A stretch of DNA of 64,000 bases. It comes from Streptomyces sp. TLI_146 (lineage in GTDB: Bacteria; Actinomycetota; Actinomycetes; Streptomycetales; Streptomycetaceae). The notes below the pieces were generated by a model, which saw only the letters and a list, made by a program, of their open reading frames with translations, was not told the DNA's origin and did not search any database. Within the stretch, counting starts at the first letter, position 1. The number at the start of each line of letters is the position of its first letter. The position numbers and the translations under genes were made by a program. Positions 1 through 8,187 of this stretch are shown piece by piece. The DNA lies in contig NZ_PJMX01000001.1 in assembly GCF_002846415.1 (NCBI RefSeq), positions 4,774,001 through 4,838,000 on the forward strand, given 5' to 3'.

Positions 1-16
1 GGTGTCCGGCTGGTGC

Positions 17-1048
17 CTAGCGGTCGACCAGGCGGTCGAACTGCGTCGTGGTGTGCCGCAGATGGGCCACCAGCTCATCGCCCACGCGCGGCTCCTGGGA
101 GTCCGAGGGGACGAAGAGGATCGACACCTGCATGTGCGGCGGCTCCGCGAACCAGCGCTGCTTGCCGTCCCAGACGAACGGCGACAGGTTGCGGTTGACG
201 GTCGCGAGACCGGCCCGGGCGACGCCCTTGGCGCGCGGCATCACACCGTGCAGCGCCTTGGGCGCCTCAAGGCCGACGCCGTGCGAGGTGCCGCCCGCGA
301 CCACGACCAGCCAGCCGTCGGAGGCGGCCTTCTGCTGGCGGTAGCCGAAACGATCCCCCTTCGCTACCCGGGTGACGTCCAGGACGGCGCCCCGGTACTC
401 GGTCGCCTCGTGGTCGCCGAGCCACAGCCGCGTACCGATGCGGGCGCGGAAGCGGGTCTGCGGGAACTGCTGCTGCAGCCGCGCCTGCTCCTCGGCCCGC
501 AGGTGGCTGACGAACATGGTGTGCAGCGGCAGCCGGGCCGCGCGCAGCCGGTCCATCCAGCCGATGACCTCCTCGACCGCGTCCGAGCCGTCGGTGCGGT
601 CGAGCGGGAGGTGCAGGGCGAAGCCCTCCAGGCGCACGTCCTCGATGGCGGAGTGGAGCATGCCGAGCTCCTCCTCCTTGATGCCGTGGCGCTTCATCGA
701 GCTCATGCACTCGATGACCACGCGCGCGCCCACCAGGGCGTGCACCCCGTCCACCGACGACACGGAGCGGATGACGCGGTCCGGCAGCGGCACCGGCTCC
801 TCGCTCCGGCGGAACGGCGTGAGCACCAGCAGGTCGCCGCCGAACCAGTCCTTGATGCGGGCCGCCTCGTAGGTGGTGCCGACCGCCAGGATGTCCGAGC
901 CGAAGCGGTTCACCTCCTCGGCCAGCCGCTCGTGGCCGAAGCCGTAGCCGTTGCCCTTGCAGACCGGGACGATGCCCGGGAACTGGTCGACCACGGACTT
1001 CTGGTGCGCCCGCCAGCGCGCGGTGTCGACGTAGAGGGAGAGCGCCAT
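17..1048 (-). CDS. alanine racemase-fold PLP protein next to femX
   Basis: A 343-residue protein of the alanine racemase N-terminal (PLP-binding TIM barrel) type. The expected PLP lysine sits in the motif PVCKGNGYGFG near residue 30, and a GTRLWLGDHEATEYRG stretch resembles the part of racemases that follows the barrel. It reads in the same direction as femX with a 68-bp gap, so the two are probably co-transcribed and a peptidoglycan-related role is inferred. The usual C-terminal catalytic tyrosine of true alanine racemases is not obvious, so racemase activity is uncertain; it may bind PLP and act on another amino acid. The ATG at 1048 gives the full conserved N-terminus. A weak GAAAGG lies about 12 bases upstream of it. 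Confidence 0.8.
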   Translation of the reverse strand: MALSLYVDTARWRAHQKSVVDQFPGIVPVCKGNGYGFGHERLAEEVNRFGSDILAVGTTYEAARIKDWFGGDLLVLTPFRRSEEPVPLPDRVIRSVSSVDGVHALVGARVVIECMSSMKRHGIKEEELGMLHSAIEDVRLEGFALHLPLDRTDGSDAVEEVIGWMDRLRAARLPLHTMFVSHLRAEEQARLQQQFPQTRFRARIGTRLWLGDHEATEYRGAVLDVTRVAKGDRFGYRQQKAASDGWLVVVAGGTSHGVGLEAPKALHGVMPRAKGVARAGLATVNRNLSPFVWDGKQRWFAEPPHMQVSILFVPSDSQEPRVGDELVAHLRHTTTQFDRLVDR

Positions 1049-1116
1049 GGCCGGATCCGGAACCTTTCTGGTGGCTGCGGTGTATCAGAGGTATGAGAGA
1101 CGAGATTACGCAACCA

Positions 1117-2235
1117 TCAGCGCCGCGACATGTAGATGTCGAGGGCCTTGTGCAGCAGCTTGTTCAGCGGGAAGTCCCACTCGCCGACGTACTCGACGGC
1201 CTCGCCGCCGGTGCCCACCTTGAACTGGATGAGACCGAAGAGGTGGTCGGTCTCGTCGAGCGAGTCGGAGATGCCGCGCAGGTCGTAGACGGTCGCGCCC
1301 ATGGCGTACGCGTCGCGCAGCATCCGCCACTGCATCGCGTTCGAGGGCCGGACCTCACGGCCGATGTTGTCGGAGGCGCCGTAGGAGTACCAGACGTGCC
1401 CGCCGACGACGAGCATCGTGGCCGCCGACAGGTTCACGCCGTTGTGCCGCGCGAAGTAGAGCCGCATCCGGTTGGGGTCCTCGTTGTTGAGGACCGTCCA
1501 CATGCGCTGGAAGTACGAGAGCGGGCGCGGCCGGAAGTGGTCGCGCACAGCGGTGATCTCGTACAGCCGCTGCCACTCGGCCAGGTCCTCGTAGCCGCCC
1601 TGGACGACCTCGACACCGGCCTTCTCGGCCTTCTTGATGTTGCGGCGCCACAGCTGGTTGAAGCCCTTGAGGACGTCGTCCAGCGAGCGGTTGGCGAGCG
1701 GCACCTGGAAGACGTAGCGCGGCTGCACGTCGCCGAAGCCGGCGCCGCCGTCCTCGCCCTGCTGCCAGCCCATCTTCCGCAGCCGGTCGGCCACTTCGAA
1801 GGCACGCGGCTCGATATGGGTGGCCTCGACGTCCCGCAGACGCTTGACGTCCGGGTCCTGGATGCCGGACTTGATGGCGGCCGAGTCCCAGCGGCGGATG
1901 ACGACCGGCGGGCCCATCTTCACCGAGAAGGCGCCCTGGTGCTTGAGGTGCGCCAGCATCGGCTGGAGCCACTCGTCGAGGTTCGGGGCGTACCAGTTGA
2001 TGACCGGGCCCTCGGGGAGATACGCGAGGTACCGCTTGATCTTCGGCAGCTGGCGGTAGAGCACCAGGCCGGCGCCGACCATCTGGCCGTTCTTGTCGAA
2101 CCACCCGAGGTTCTCCGAGCGCCATTCGGTCTTCACATCAGCCCACGCCGGGACCTGGCAGTGGCTAGCCGCGGGCAGGCTCTGGATGTACGCCAGATGC
2201 TGCTCTCGGCTGATGGTCCTCAGGGTCAGGCTCAT
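1117..2235 (-). CDS. femX: lipid II:glycine glycyltransferase FemX
   Basis: A 372-residue FemABX-family aminoacyl transferase. These enzymes use charged tRNA to add the first residue of the peptidoglycan cross-bridge to the stem peptide of lipid II; in Streptomyces this is the single glycine on LL-diaminopimelate. Two GNAT-like halves are recognisable. The N-terminal half contains LAYLPEGPVINW and the C-terminal half the family stretches WRRNIKKAEKAGVEV and YDLRGISD. Length agrees with actinobacterial FemX. The start has a good GAGGAG eight bases before the ATG. Position and sequence match my memory of S. coelicolor FemX (about SCO3904), which is tied to vancomycin resistance by interplay with VanK. 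Confidence 0.92.
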   Translation of the reverse strand: MSLTLRTISREQHLAYIQSLPAASHCQVPAWADVKTEWRSENLGWFDKNGQMVGAGLVLYRQLPKIKRYLAYLPEGPVINWYAPNLDEWLQPMLAHLKHQGAFSVKMGPPVVIRRWDSAAIKSGIQDPDVKRLRDVEATHIEPRAFEVADRLRKMGWQQGEDGGAGFGDVQPRYVFQVPLANRSLDDVLKGFNQLWRRNIKKAEKAGVEVVQGGYEDLAEWQRLYEITAVRDHFRPRPLSYFQRMWTVLNNEDPNRMRLYFARHNGVNLSAATMLVVGGHVWYSYGASDNIGREVRPSNAMQWRMLRDAYAMGATVYDLRGISDSLDETDHLFGLIQFKVGTGGEAVEYVGEWDFPLNKLLHKALDIYMSRR

Positions 2236-2359
2236 GCGGGGCGCTCCTCGGCAGGTGTGTCCCCATGGGTACAGGGGCTCCGGCTCTCGCGCCGAAGCCT
2301 ACTGCGCCCGGGGAGCGCCCCGGATGGCTGTACGGACCCTGGGTCGGTGCGGGGTGCTC

Positions 2360-2680
2360 TCAGCCGCCGACCACACCGCCGAAGAGGCCGCCGTGCGCCA
2401 TGCCCAGGAAGAAGCCCACCGCGGAGGCGCCGAGCCCGAGGATCAGCAGGAACCGCTCGCGGGTGGTCTCCGAGATGAACTGTCCGTACGCACCGGTGAG
2501 GATCCCGATGAGGCCCGCCCAGGAGCTCAGCAGGTGCAGGTTGTGGAAGAACGCGGTGGTGAACGCCAGCGCGCCCAGCACGACGGTCACCGCCATGAAG
2601 GCGTCCTGAAGGGGATGGGGCTTGCCATCGGTGGCGAGAAGGGAGACGACGGACGAGTTCGATCGCATTGCCTGTGCCAT
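2360..2680 (-). CDS. small membrane protein of unknown function
   Basis: A 106-residue protein with about three hydrophobic helices (around DAFMAVTVVLGALAF, LSSWAGLIGILTGAYG and FLLILGLGASAVGFFLG), ending in a glycine-rich GGLFGGVVGG tail. I chose the ATG at 2680 because AGGAGG lies just upstream with good spacing; the longer reading frame would add a low-complexity arginine-rich leader. It lies 124 bases before femX on the same strand and may share its transcript. I do not recognise a named family beyond a conserved actinobacterial integral membrane protein. Confidence 0.7.
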   Translation of the reverse strand: MAQAMRSNSSVVSLLATDGKPHPLQDAFMAVTVVLGALAFTTAFFHNLHLLSSWAGLIGILTGAYGQFISETTRERFLLILGLGASAVGFFLGMAHGGLFGGVVGG

Positions 2681-2904
2681 GGGGCACCTCCTGGCGGAAG
2701 CGGAGCGCGGCGAAGGGTAGCGCCGCGCACACCCGATGTGTACAGATTGTGCCCCTTGACCGCCGGATTTCAACCGGACGCGGGTGTGCAGGTACTCTGT
2801 ACGGTCTGCACCGATGTCTGCCCTGGCCAGGACGCGGTCCCCCTCTTCCGGAGCGGGATTGTCAGTGGCGGCGGATACCGTTGCTTACGCATCACGACCC
2901 TCCT

Positions 2905-2923
2905 GCCACGGAACGACCGTGGC
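2905..2923 (+). promoter_or_regulatory. hairpin in the rpsF 5' leader
   Basis: A seven-base perfect stem, GCCACGG (2905-2911) with CCGTGGC (2917-2923) around a five-base loop, lies just before the rpsF ribosome-binding site AAAGGAGGTGG. In other bacteria the S6:S18 complex binds a leader hairpin that contains a CCG element to autoregulate this operon. Whether this stem is the actinobacterial equivalent is inference. The rest of the 270-bp gap from 2681 to 2951 holds the operon promoter; I could not assign a convincing -35/-10 pair. Confidence 0.35.
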
Positions 2924-2951
2924 CGCTGAGTCCAAAGGAGGTGGGTTCCAC

Positions 2952-3242
2952 ATGCGTCACTACGAGGTGATGGTCATCCTCGACCCCGATCTGGAGGAGC
3001 GCGCTGTCTCTCCCCTGATCGAGAACTTCCTCTCCGTCGTCCGTGAGGGCAACGGAAAGGTCGAGAAGGTCGACACCTGGGGCCGTCGTCGTCTCTCCTA
3101 CGAGATCAAGAAGAAGCCCGAGGGCATCTACACGGTCATCGACCTCCAGGCCGAGCCTGCGGTCGTCAAGGAGCTCGACCGTCAGATGAACCTGAACGAG
3201 TCGGTCCTCCGGACCAAGGTCCTCCGCCCCGAGACCCACTGA
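2952..3242 (+). CDS. rpsF: 30S ribosomal protein S6
   Basis: A 96-residue S6 protein of typical length, starting MRHYEVMVILDPDLEER and containing the family signature WGRRRLSYEIKKKPEGIY. It binds 16S rRNA as a dimer with S18 in the platform of the small subunit. The ATG at 2952 follows a very strong AAAGGAGGTGG, so the upstream in-frame extension is not used. It is the first gene of the conserved rpsF-ssb-rpsR-rplI operon. Confidence 0.97.
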   Translation: MRHYEVMVILDPDLEERAVSPLIENFLSVVREGNGKVEKVDTWGRRRLSYEIKKKPEGIYTVIDLQAEPAVVKELDRQMNLNESVLRTKVLRPETH

Positions 3243-3317
3243 GCTTCCGCTCAGAGGTCAACGGGTTCCGAGTAGCAACACAGCAGCCAGCAGCAATCCC
3301 CGCCGAGAGGTTCACCC

Positions 3318-3908
3318 ATGGCAGGCGAGACCGTCATCACGGTCGTCGGCAATCTCGTCGACGACCCCGAGCTGCGCTTCACCCCGTCCGGTGCGGCCGT
3401 CGCGAAGTTCCGTATCGCGTCGACTCCCCGCACCTTCGACCGTCAGACCAATGAGTGGAAGGACGGCGAAAGCCTCTTCCTGACCTGCTCGGTCTGGCGT
3501 CAGGCGGCGGAGAACGTCGCCGAGTCGCTTCAGCGAGGCATGCGCGTCATCGTGCAGGGCCGGTTGAAGCAGCGGTCGTACGAGGACCGCGAGGGCGTCA
3601 AGCGCACGGTCTACGAGCTGGATGTCGACGAAGTCGGCCCCAGCCTCAAGAGCGCCACGGCCAAGGTCACCAAGACCACCGGTCGAGGCGGCCAGGGTGG
3701 TTACGGCGGCGGTGGCCAGCAGCAGGGCGGCGGCAACTGGGGTGGAGCCCCCAGTGGTGGTCCTCAGGGTGGCGGCGCTCCCGCCGACGACCCCTGGGCC
3801 TCCAGCGCGCCGGCCGGCGGCGGTCAGCAGCAGGGCGGCAGCGGTGGCGGCTGGGGCGGAAGCTCCGGCGGCTCCGGTGGCGGCTACTCGGACGAGCCGC
3901 CCTTCTAG
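3318..3908 (+). CDS. ssb: single-stranded DNA-binding protein
   Basis: A 196-residue SSB protein. The OB-fold occupies roughly residues 1-110 (MAGETVITVVGNLVDDPELRF through YELDVDEVGPSL). It is followed by a long glycine- and glutamine-rich flexible linker and the acidic tip DEPPF that recruits replication and repair partners. Placement between rpsF and rpsR marks it as the essential housekeeping SsbA type, not the shorter paralogue lacking the acidic tip. GAGAGG precedes the ATG. The gap to rpsF is 75 bases. Confidence 0.97.
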   Translation: MAGETVITVVGNLVDDPELRFTPSGAAVAKFRIASTPRTFDRQTNEWKDGESLFLTCSVWRQAAENVAESLQRGMRVIVQGRLKQRSYEDREGVKRTVYELDVDEVGPSLKSATAKVTKTTGRGGQGGYGGGGQQQGGGNWGGAPSGGPQGGGAPADDPWASSAPAGGGQQQGGSGGGWGGSSGGSGGGYSDEPPF

Positions 3909-3951
3909 GGCAGCCCGTACCCCCACTTCTTGATCACACAGGAGAAACACC

Positions 3952-4188
3952 ATGGCGAAGCCGCCTGTGCGCAAGCCTAAGAAGAAGGTCTGCGCTTTCT
4001 GCAAGGACAAGACCGCTTACGTGGACTACAAGGACACGAACATGCTGCGGAAGTTCATTTCCGACCGCGGCAAGATCCGTGCCCGCCGCGTGACCGGCAA
4101 CTGCACGCAGCACCAGCGTGACGTCGCCACGGCCGTCAAGAACAGCCGTGAGATGGCGCTGCTGCCCTACACGTCCACCGCGCGATAA
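3952..4188 (+). CDS. rpsR: 30S ribosomal protein S18
   Basis: A 78-residue S18 protein that pairs with S6 on 16S rRNA. It carries KPKKKVCAFCKD near the N-terminus and GNCTQHQRD further on, so it looks like the cysteine-containing (zinc-ribbon, C+) form. Many actinobacteria have a second, C- rpsR induced under zinc limitation; this copy in the rpsF operon is the housekeeping one. AGGAGAAACACC precedes the start. Confidence 0.96.
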   Translation: MAKPPVRKPKKKVCAFCKDKTAYVDYKDTNMLRKFISDRGKIRARRVTGNCTQHQRDVATAVKNSREMALLPYTSTAR

Positions 4189-4206
4189 GGGAAGGGTGAC
4201 CGAAAA

Positions 4207-4653
4207 ATGAAGATCATCCTCACCCACGAGGTCTCTGGCCTCGGTGCCGCTGGCGACGTCGTCGACGTCAAGGACGGCTACGCTCGCAACTACCTGGTCC
4301 CGCGTGGTTTCGCGATCCGCTGGACCAAGGGCGGCGAGAAGGACGTCGAGCAGATCCGTCGTGCTCGCAAGATCCACGAGATCGCCACCATCGAGCAGGC
4401 CAACGAGATCAAGGCCCGCCTCGAAGGCGTGAAGGTGCGTCTGGCTGTTCGCTCCGGCGACGCCGGCCGTCTCTTCGGCTCCGTCACCCAGGCCGACGTC
4501 GCTGCGGCGATCAAGGCTGCCGGTGGCCCGGACGTGGACAAGCGTCGCGTCGAGCTCGGCTCGCCGATCAAGACCCTGGGCGCGCACCAGGTGTCCGTGC
4601 GTCTGCACGCCGAGGTTGCCGCGAAGGTTGGCGTCGAGGTCGTCGCCGCCTAA
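4207..4653 (+). CDS. rplI: 50S ribosomal protein L9
   Basis: A 148-residue L9 protein of normal length. The N-terminal signature GAAGDVVDVKDGYARNYLVPRG is partly visible (for example GDVVDVKDGYARNYLVP), followed by the long connecting helix and the C-terminal rRNA-binding domain. The start lies 18 bases after the rpsR stop. It is the last gene of the operon and is followed by a strong terminator hairpin. Confidence 0.97.
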   Translation: MKIILTHEVSGLGAAGDVVDVKDGYARNYLVPRGFAIRWTKGGEKDVEQIRRARKIHEIATIEQANEIKARLEGVKVRLAVRSGDAGRLFGSVTQADVAAAIKAAGGPDVDKRRVELGSPIKTLGAHQVSVRLHAEVAAKVGVEVVAA

Positions 4654-4676
4654 GCGCAGCGCTCAGCAGAGCATAA

Positions 4677-4714
4677 GAAGGGCCGCATCCTCCGGGGTGC
4701 GGCCCTTCGCTTTT
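4677..4714 (+). terminator. terminator of the rpsF-ssb-rpsR-rplI operon
   Basis: A perfect 11-base stem, GAAGGGCCGCA (4677-4687) with TGCGGCCCTTC (4698-4708), closes a ten-base loop and is followed by CGCTTTT. It lies 23 bases after the rplI stop and is the clearest intrinsic terminator in the window. Confidence 0.9.
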
Positions 4715-4730
4715 GGGCGGTGCGTGCGAT

Positions 4731-4744
4731 GTTTCACGTGAAAC
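4731..4744. other. parS (ParB-binding site)
   Basis: Perfect 14-bp palindrome GTTTCACGTGAAAC, the Streptomyces parS consensus bound by ParB for chromosome segregation. It lies between the rplI terminator and the MATE gene, 36 bases from a second site. Confidence 0.93.
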
Positions 4745-4780
4745 GCGCGCTTGAGGGAAACCGCTCTGGCTGGCTCCCGT

Positions 4781-4794
4781 GTTTCACGTGAAAC
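4781..4794. other. parS (ParB-binding site)
   Basis: Perfect GTTTCACGTGAAAC, 50 bp (start to start) from the previous parS, in the gap between the convergent ends of rplI and the MATE gene. Confidence 0.93.
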
Positions 4795-4818
4795 ATCGCA
4801 GGCCCTGCGGCGCAGCCC

Positions 4819-6156
4819 TCAGCGCGTCGCGCCCGTCACCAGCCAGCGGCCCGAGCGGGCACGGAGCCACAGCGTCAGCATCCGGACGGCCATCATCAGC
4901 GTCATCGCCCACCACAGTGCGGTGAGCCCGCCGCCGAGTGTCGGGACCAGCAGTGCCACCGGAGCGAAGCAGGCGAGCGTCAGCAGCATCGCCCAGGCCA
5001 GATACGGGCCGTCGCCCGCACCCATCAGCACCCCGTCGAGGACGAAGACGACGCCCGAGATCGGCTGGGAGACGGCGACCACGAGGAGGGCGGGCAACAG
5101 AGTGTCCTGGACTGTGTGGTCCCCGGTGAAGAGCGGGATGAACAGGGGTCGGGCGACGGCCACCAGCACGCCGAGCACGACTCCGGCCGCGATGCCCCAC
5201 TCCACCATGCGCCGGCACGCCTGGCGGGCGCCCTCTGTGTCCTCGGCCCCCAGATAGCGCCCGATGATGGCCTGCCCGGCGATGGCGATCGCGTCGAGGG
5301 CGAACGCCAGCAGGCTCCACAGGGACAGGATGATCTGGTGGGCGGCGATGTCGGCATCACCGAGCCGGGCGGCCACGGCGGTGGCGATCATCAGCACGGC
5401 CCGCAGCGAGAGCGTACGGACAAGGAGCGGGACTCCTGCCTGGGCGCTGGCGCGGATGCCCGCCGCGTCCGGACGCAGGGAGGCGCCGTGCCGTCGGGCT
5501 CCCCGTACGACGACCGAGAGGTAGACGGCCGCCATCGCGAACTGGGCGATCACGGTGCCCCAGGCGGAGCCCGCGATGCCGAGGTCCGCCCCGTAGACGA
5601 GCCCGACGTTCAGCGCCGCGTTGAGTGCGAAGCCGCCGACGGCCACATACAGCGGCGTCCTGGTGTCCTGGAGGCCGCGCAGGATGCCGGTGGCCGCGAG
5701 CACCATCAGCATGGCGGGGATACCGAGGGCGGAGATGCGCAGATAGGTGACGGCGTAGGGGGCGGCGGTGTCCGAGGCGCCGAAGAGATCGATGAACCAG
5801 GGGGCCGCGGGCAGGACGACGGCGATGACGGCCGCGCCGAGCAGCAGAGCGAGCCAGACACCGTCCATGCCCTGGCGGATGGCGGCCTGCAGGTCTCCGG
5901 CGCCGACGCGGCGTGCGACGGCGGCCGTGGTGGCGTAGGCGAGGAAGACGAAGACGCTCACGGCGGTGGTGAGGAGTGCCGCGGCGATGCCCAGACCGGC
6001 CAGTTGCGGGGTGCCGAGGTGGCCGACGATCGCGCTGTCGGCCATGACGAAGAGCGGCTCGGCGACGAGTGCGCCGAAGGCGGGCACGGCGAGGGAGACG
6101 ATCTCGCGGTCGTGTCGGCGCCGGATATTCCTCGGTGCCACTGGGGCCTGTGTCAT
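4819..6156 (-). CDS. MATE-family multidrug/toxin exporter (DinF-like)
   Basis: A 445-residue integral membrane protein with about twelve hydrophobic segments in two homologous halves. MATE landmarks are LAVPAFGALVAEPLFVMADSAIVGHLGTPQLAGLG at the start (first helix and loop) and the LGVLDDVLMGAG-like VLDGVLMGAGDGPYL in the second half. Such proteins export cationic compounds using a sodium or proton gradient. The gene diverges from dnaB. No Shine-Dalgarno is visible before the ATG, and a promoter spaced for a leaderless transcript sits immediately upstream. Confidence 0.9.
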   Translation of the reverse strand: MTQAPVAPRNIRRRHDREIVSLAVPAFGALVAEPLFVMADSAIVGHLGTPQLAGLGIAAALLTTAVSVFVFLAYATTAAVARRVGAGDLQAAIRQGMDGVWLALLLGAAVIAVVLPAAPWFIDLFGASDTAAPYAVTYLRISALGIPAMLMVLAATGILRGLQDTRTPLYVAVGGFALNAALNVGLVYGADLGIAGSAWGTVIAQFAMAAVYLSVVVRGARRHGASLRPDAAGIRASAQAGVPLLVRTLSLRAVLMIATAVAARLGDADIAAHQIILSLWSLLAFALDAIAIAGQAIIGRYLGAEDTEGARQACRRMVEWGIAAGVVLGVLVAVARPLFIPLFTGDHTVQDTLLPALLVVAVSQPISGVVFVLDGVLMGAGDGPYLAWAMLLTLACFAPVALLVPTLGGGLTALWWAMTLMMAVRMLTLWLRARSGRWLVTGATR

Positions 6157-6162
6157 GAACTC

Positions 6163-6192
6163 AATCTAATCTTCCACAGGTAAGAGATGCAA
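6163..6192 (-). promoter_or_regulatory. putative leaderless promoter of the MATE gene
   Basis: On the minus strand TTGCAT (6192-6187) and TAGATT (6168-6163) are separated by 18 bases. The -10 box ends six bases before the ATG at 6156, which suits a transcript starting at or next to the start codon. The lack of a ribosome-binding site supports this, but it rests on sequence alone. Confidence 0.45.
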
Positions 6193-6343
6193 TGCATTAG
6201 TGATCCTTACCTTGGAACCGGAGTGCGGTTCGGCTGTGCGCCGTTTGTCGTGATCTTGGGCCAGCCGGGAAAGTTTTTCTCCCCCACAGCCGGTGGACGG
6301 AAAAGCCGCAGGTCACAGTGGTGTTGGCAGGGTGGCTATGACT

Positions 6344-6432
6344 TTGTCCACAGTGCTGTCCCCCGGTCCGTGCACAGGTTCTGCGGGGTTCTCCACAGCA
6401 TCTGGTCCGTCGTCCACATGGCCTGTGGATAA
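6344..6432. other. group of four DnaA boxes upstream of dnaB
   Basis: Four matches to the Streptomyces DnaA box fall within 89 bp: TTGTCCACA (6344-6352), TTCTCCACA (6389-6397), TCGTCCACA (6410-6418) and, inverted, TGTGGATAA (6424-6432). They lie in the 423-bp gap between the MATE gene and dnaB, and nothing else coding is visible there. They may let DnaA control dnaB or titrate DnaA. Confidence 0.7.
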
Positions 6433-6579
6433 CCAGATTGGCTGACGGTGCAGACGGGCCTAACGTGGACCGGCGCCCGACGCGCCGGAAGCGGAGTCGG
6501 GCCTCTCGTTTTGTCAGTGTCGTGCCGTAGAAAGAGTGGCACGGCTAGGTCCGCGGAGCGGACGGGAGGAGGTGGCCCG

Positions 6580-8067
6580 GTGAGCATTCCCGAGCCCTTG
6601 GACGACCCCTGGGCCGACAGCGGTCCGGGTGACCGTCTGCCCGTATCCCGTCCCCGCCGCGCCGACGGACGGGGCCGCGGCCGCGACGACCAGCACGACC
6701 GGGGCAGCGAGAGCGAATCCTGGGACGGCGGCGGCTCGTCCGGCTTCGAACGGGTCCCCCCGCAGGACATCGACGCCGAGCAGTCCGTTCTCGGCGGCAT
6801 GCTGCTCTCCAAGGACGCCATCGCGGACGTCGTGGAGATCATCAAGGGCCATGACTTCTACCGTCCGGCGCACGAGACCGTCTATACGGCGATCCTCGAC
6901 CTGTATGCGAAGGGCGAGCCGGCCGACCCGATCACCGTCGCGGCCGAGCTGGTCAAACGGGGCGAGATCACCCGCGTCGGCGGCCCTACATATCTGCACA
7001 CCCTGGTCCAGTCGGTGCCGACCGCGGCCAACGCGTCGTACTACGCCGAGATCGTCCACGAGCGGGCGGTGCTCCGCCGTCTCGTCGAGGCGGGCACGAA
7101 GATCACGCAGATGGGATACGCGGCGGACGGCGACGTCGACGAGATCGTCAACTCCGCCCAGGCCGAGATCTACGCGGTCACCGAGCAGCGCACCAGCGAG
7201 GACTATCTGCCGCTCGGCGACATCATGGAGGGCGCGCTCGACGAGATCGAGGCGATCGGCTCCCGCAGCGGCGAGATGACCGGTGTGCCGACCGGCTTCA
7301 CCGACTTCGACTCGCTCACCAACGGTCTCCACCCGGGCCAGATGATCGTCATCGCGGCCCGTCCCGCCATGGGTAAGTCCACGCTGGCGCTGGACTTCGC
7401 CCGGGCCTGCTCGATCAAGCACAACCTGCCCAGCGTGATCTTCTCCCTCGAAATGGGCCGCAACGAGATCGCGATGCGTCTGCTGTCGGCCGAGGCCCGG
7501 GTCGCGCTGCACCACATGCGCTCCGGCACCATGACCGACGAGGACTGGACCCGGCTCGCCCGCCGTATGCCGGACGTCTCCCAGGCCCCGCTGTACATCG
7601 ACGACTCCCCGAACCTGTCGATGATGGAGATCCGCGCCAAGTGCCGTCGGCTCAAGCAGCGCAACGATCTCAAGCTCGTCGTCATCGACTATCTCCAGCT
7701 GATGCAGTCCGGCGGGTCCAAGCGCGCCGAGAGCCGCCAGCAGGAGGTCTCGGACATGTCCCGAAACCTCAAGCTGCTCGCCAAGGAGCTGGAGCTCCCG
7801 GTCATCGCGCTGTCGCAGCTGAACCGTGGCCCCGAGCAGCGTACGGACAAGAAGCCGATGGTCTCCGACCTGCGTGAGTCCGGCTCCATCGAGCAGGACG
7901 CGGACATGGTCATCCTGCTGCACCGCGAGGACGCGTACGAGAAGGAGTCCCCGCGCGCCGGCGAGGCGGACCTGATCGTGGCCAAGCACCGTAACGGTCC
8001 GACGGCCACGATCACGGTGGCCTTCCAGGGCCACTACTCGCGCTTCGTGGACATGGCACAGACCTGA
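6580..8067 (+). CDS. dnaB: replicative DNA helicase DnaB
   Basis: A 495-residue ring helicase that unwinds DNA at the replication fork. The N-terminal DnaG-interacting domain begins at RVPPQDIDAEQSVLGGMLLS. The RecA-like motor contains Walker A ARPAMGKST, Walker B LVVIDYLQLM and the late motif SDLRESGSIEQDADMV. I chose the GTG at 6580 because GGGAGGAGG precedes it and it yields the Streptomyces N-terminus SIPEPLDDPWADSGP. The frame is open upstream to about 6448 but that part is unlike the family. No intein or insertion is seen. Confidence 0.96.
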   Translation: MSIPEPLDDPWADSGPGDRLPVSRPRRADGRGRGRDDQHDRGSESESWDGGGSSGFERVPPQDIDAEQSVLGGMLLSKDAIADVVEIIKGHDFYRPAHETVYTAILDLYAKGEPADPITVAAELVKRGEITRVGGPTYLHTLVQSVPTAANASYYAEIVHERAVLRRLVEAGTKITQMGYAADGDVDEIVNSAQAEIYAVTEQRTSEDYLPLGDIMEGALDEIEAIGSRSGEMTGVPTGFTDFDSLTNGLHPGQMIVIAARPAMGKSTLALDFARACSIKHNLPSVIFSLEMGRNEIAMRLLSAEARVALHHMRSGTMTDEDWTRLARRMPDVSQAPLYIDDSPNLSMMEIRAKCRRLKQRNDLKLVVIDYLQLMQSGGSKRAESRQQEVSDMSRNLKLLAKELELPVIALSQLNRGPEQRTDKKPMVSDLRESGSIEQDADMVILLHREDAYEKESPRAGEADLIVAKHRNGPTATITVAFQGHYSRFVDMAQT

Positions 8068-8187
8068 CCGGGCCCTGACACTCACGAACCGGCACGCGCG
8101 GCGTGGACAGCGCGGCCGGCGCCAACTCGGGCGCGTCGGACGAAACCCGTTCGACGGGCGCGTGGCCCCGGGGATAGACCTGGGGTT

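Noticed and set aside
2..1096. Long open frame on the plus strand opposite the PLP gene
   Set aside because: High-GC shadow: arginine/valine-rich with no domain, antisense to a gene with clear motifs.
6187..6432. 81-codon frame upstream of dnaB
   Set aside because: No binding site, runs over the DnaA boxes; Cys/Trp-rich product unlike any family.
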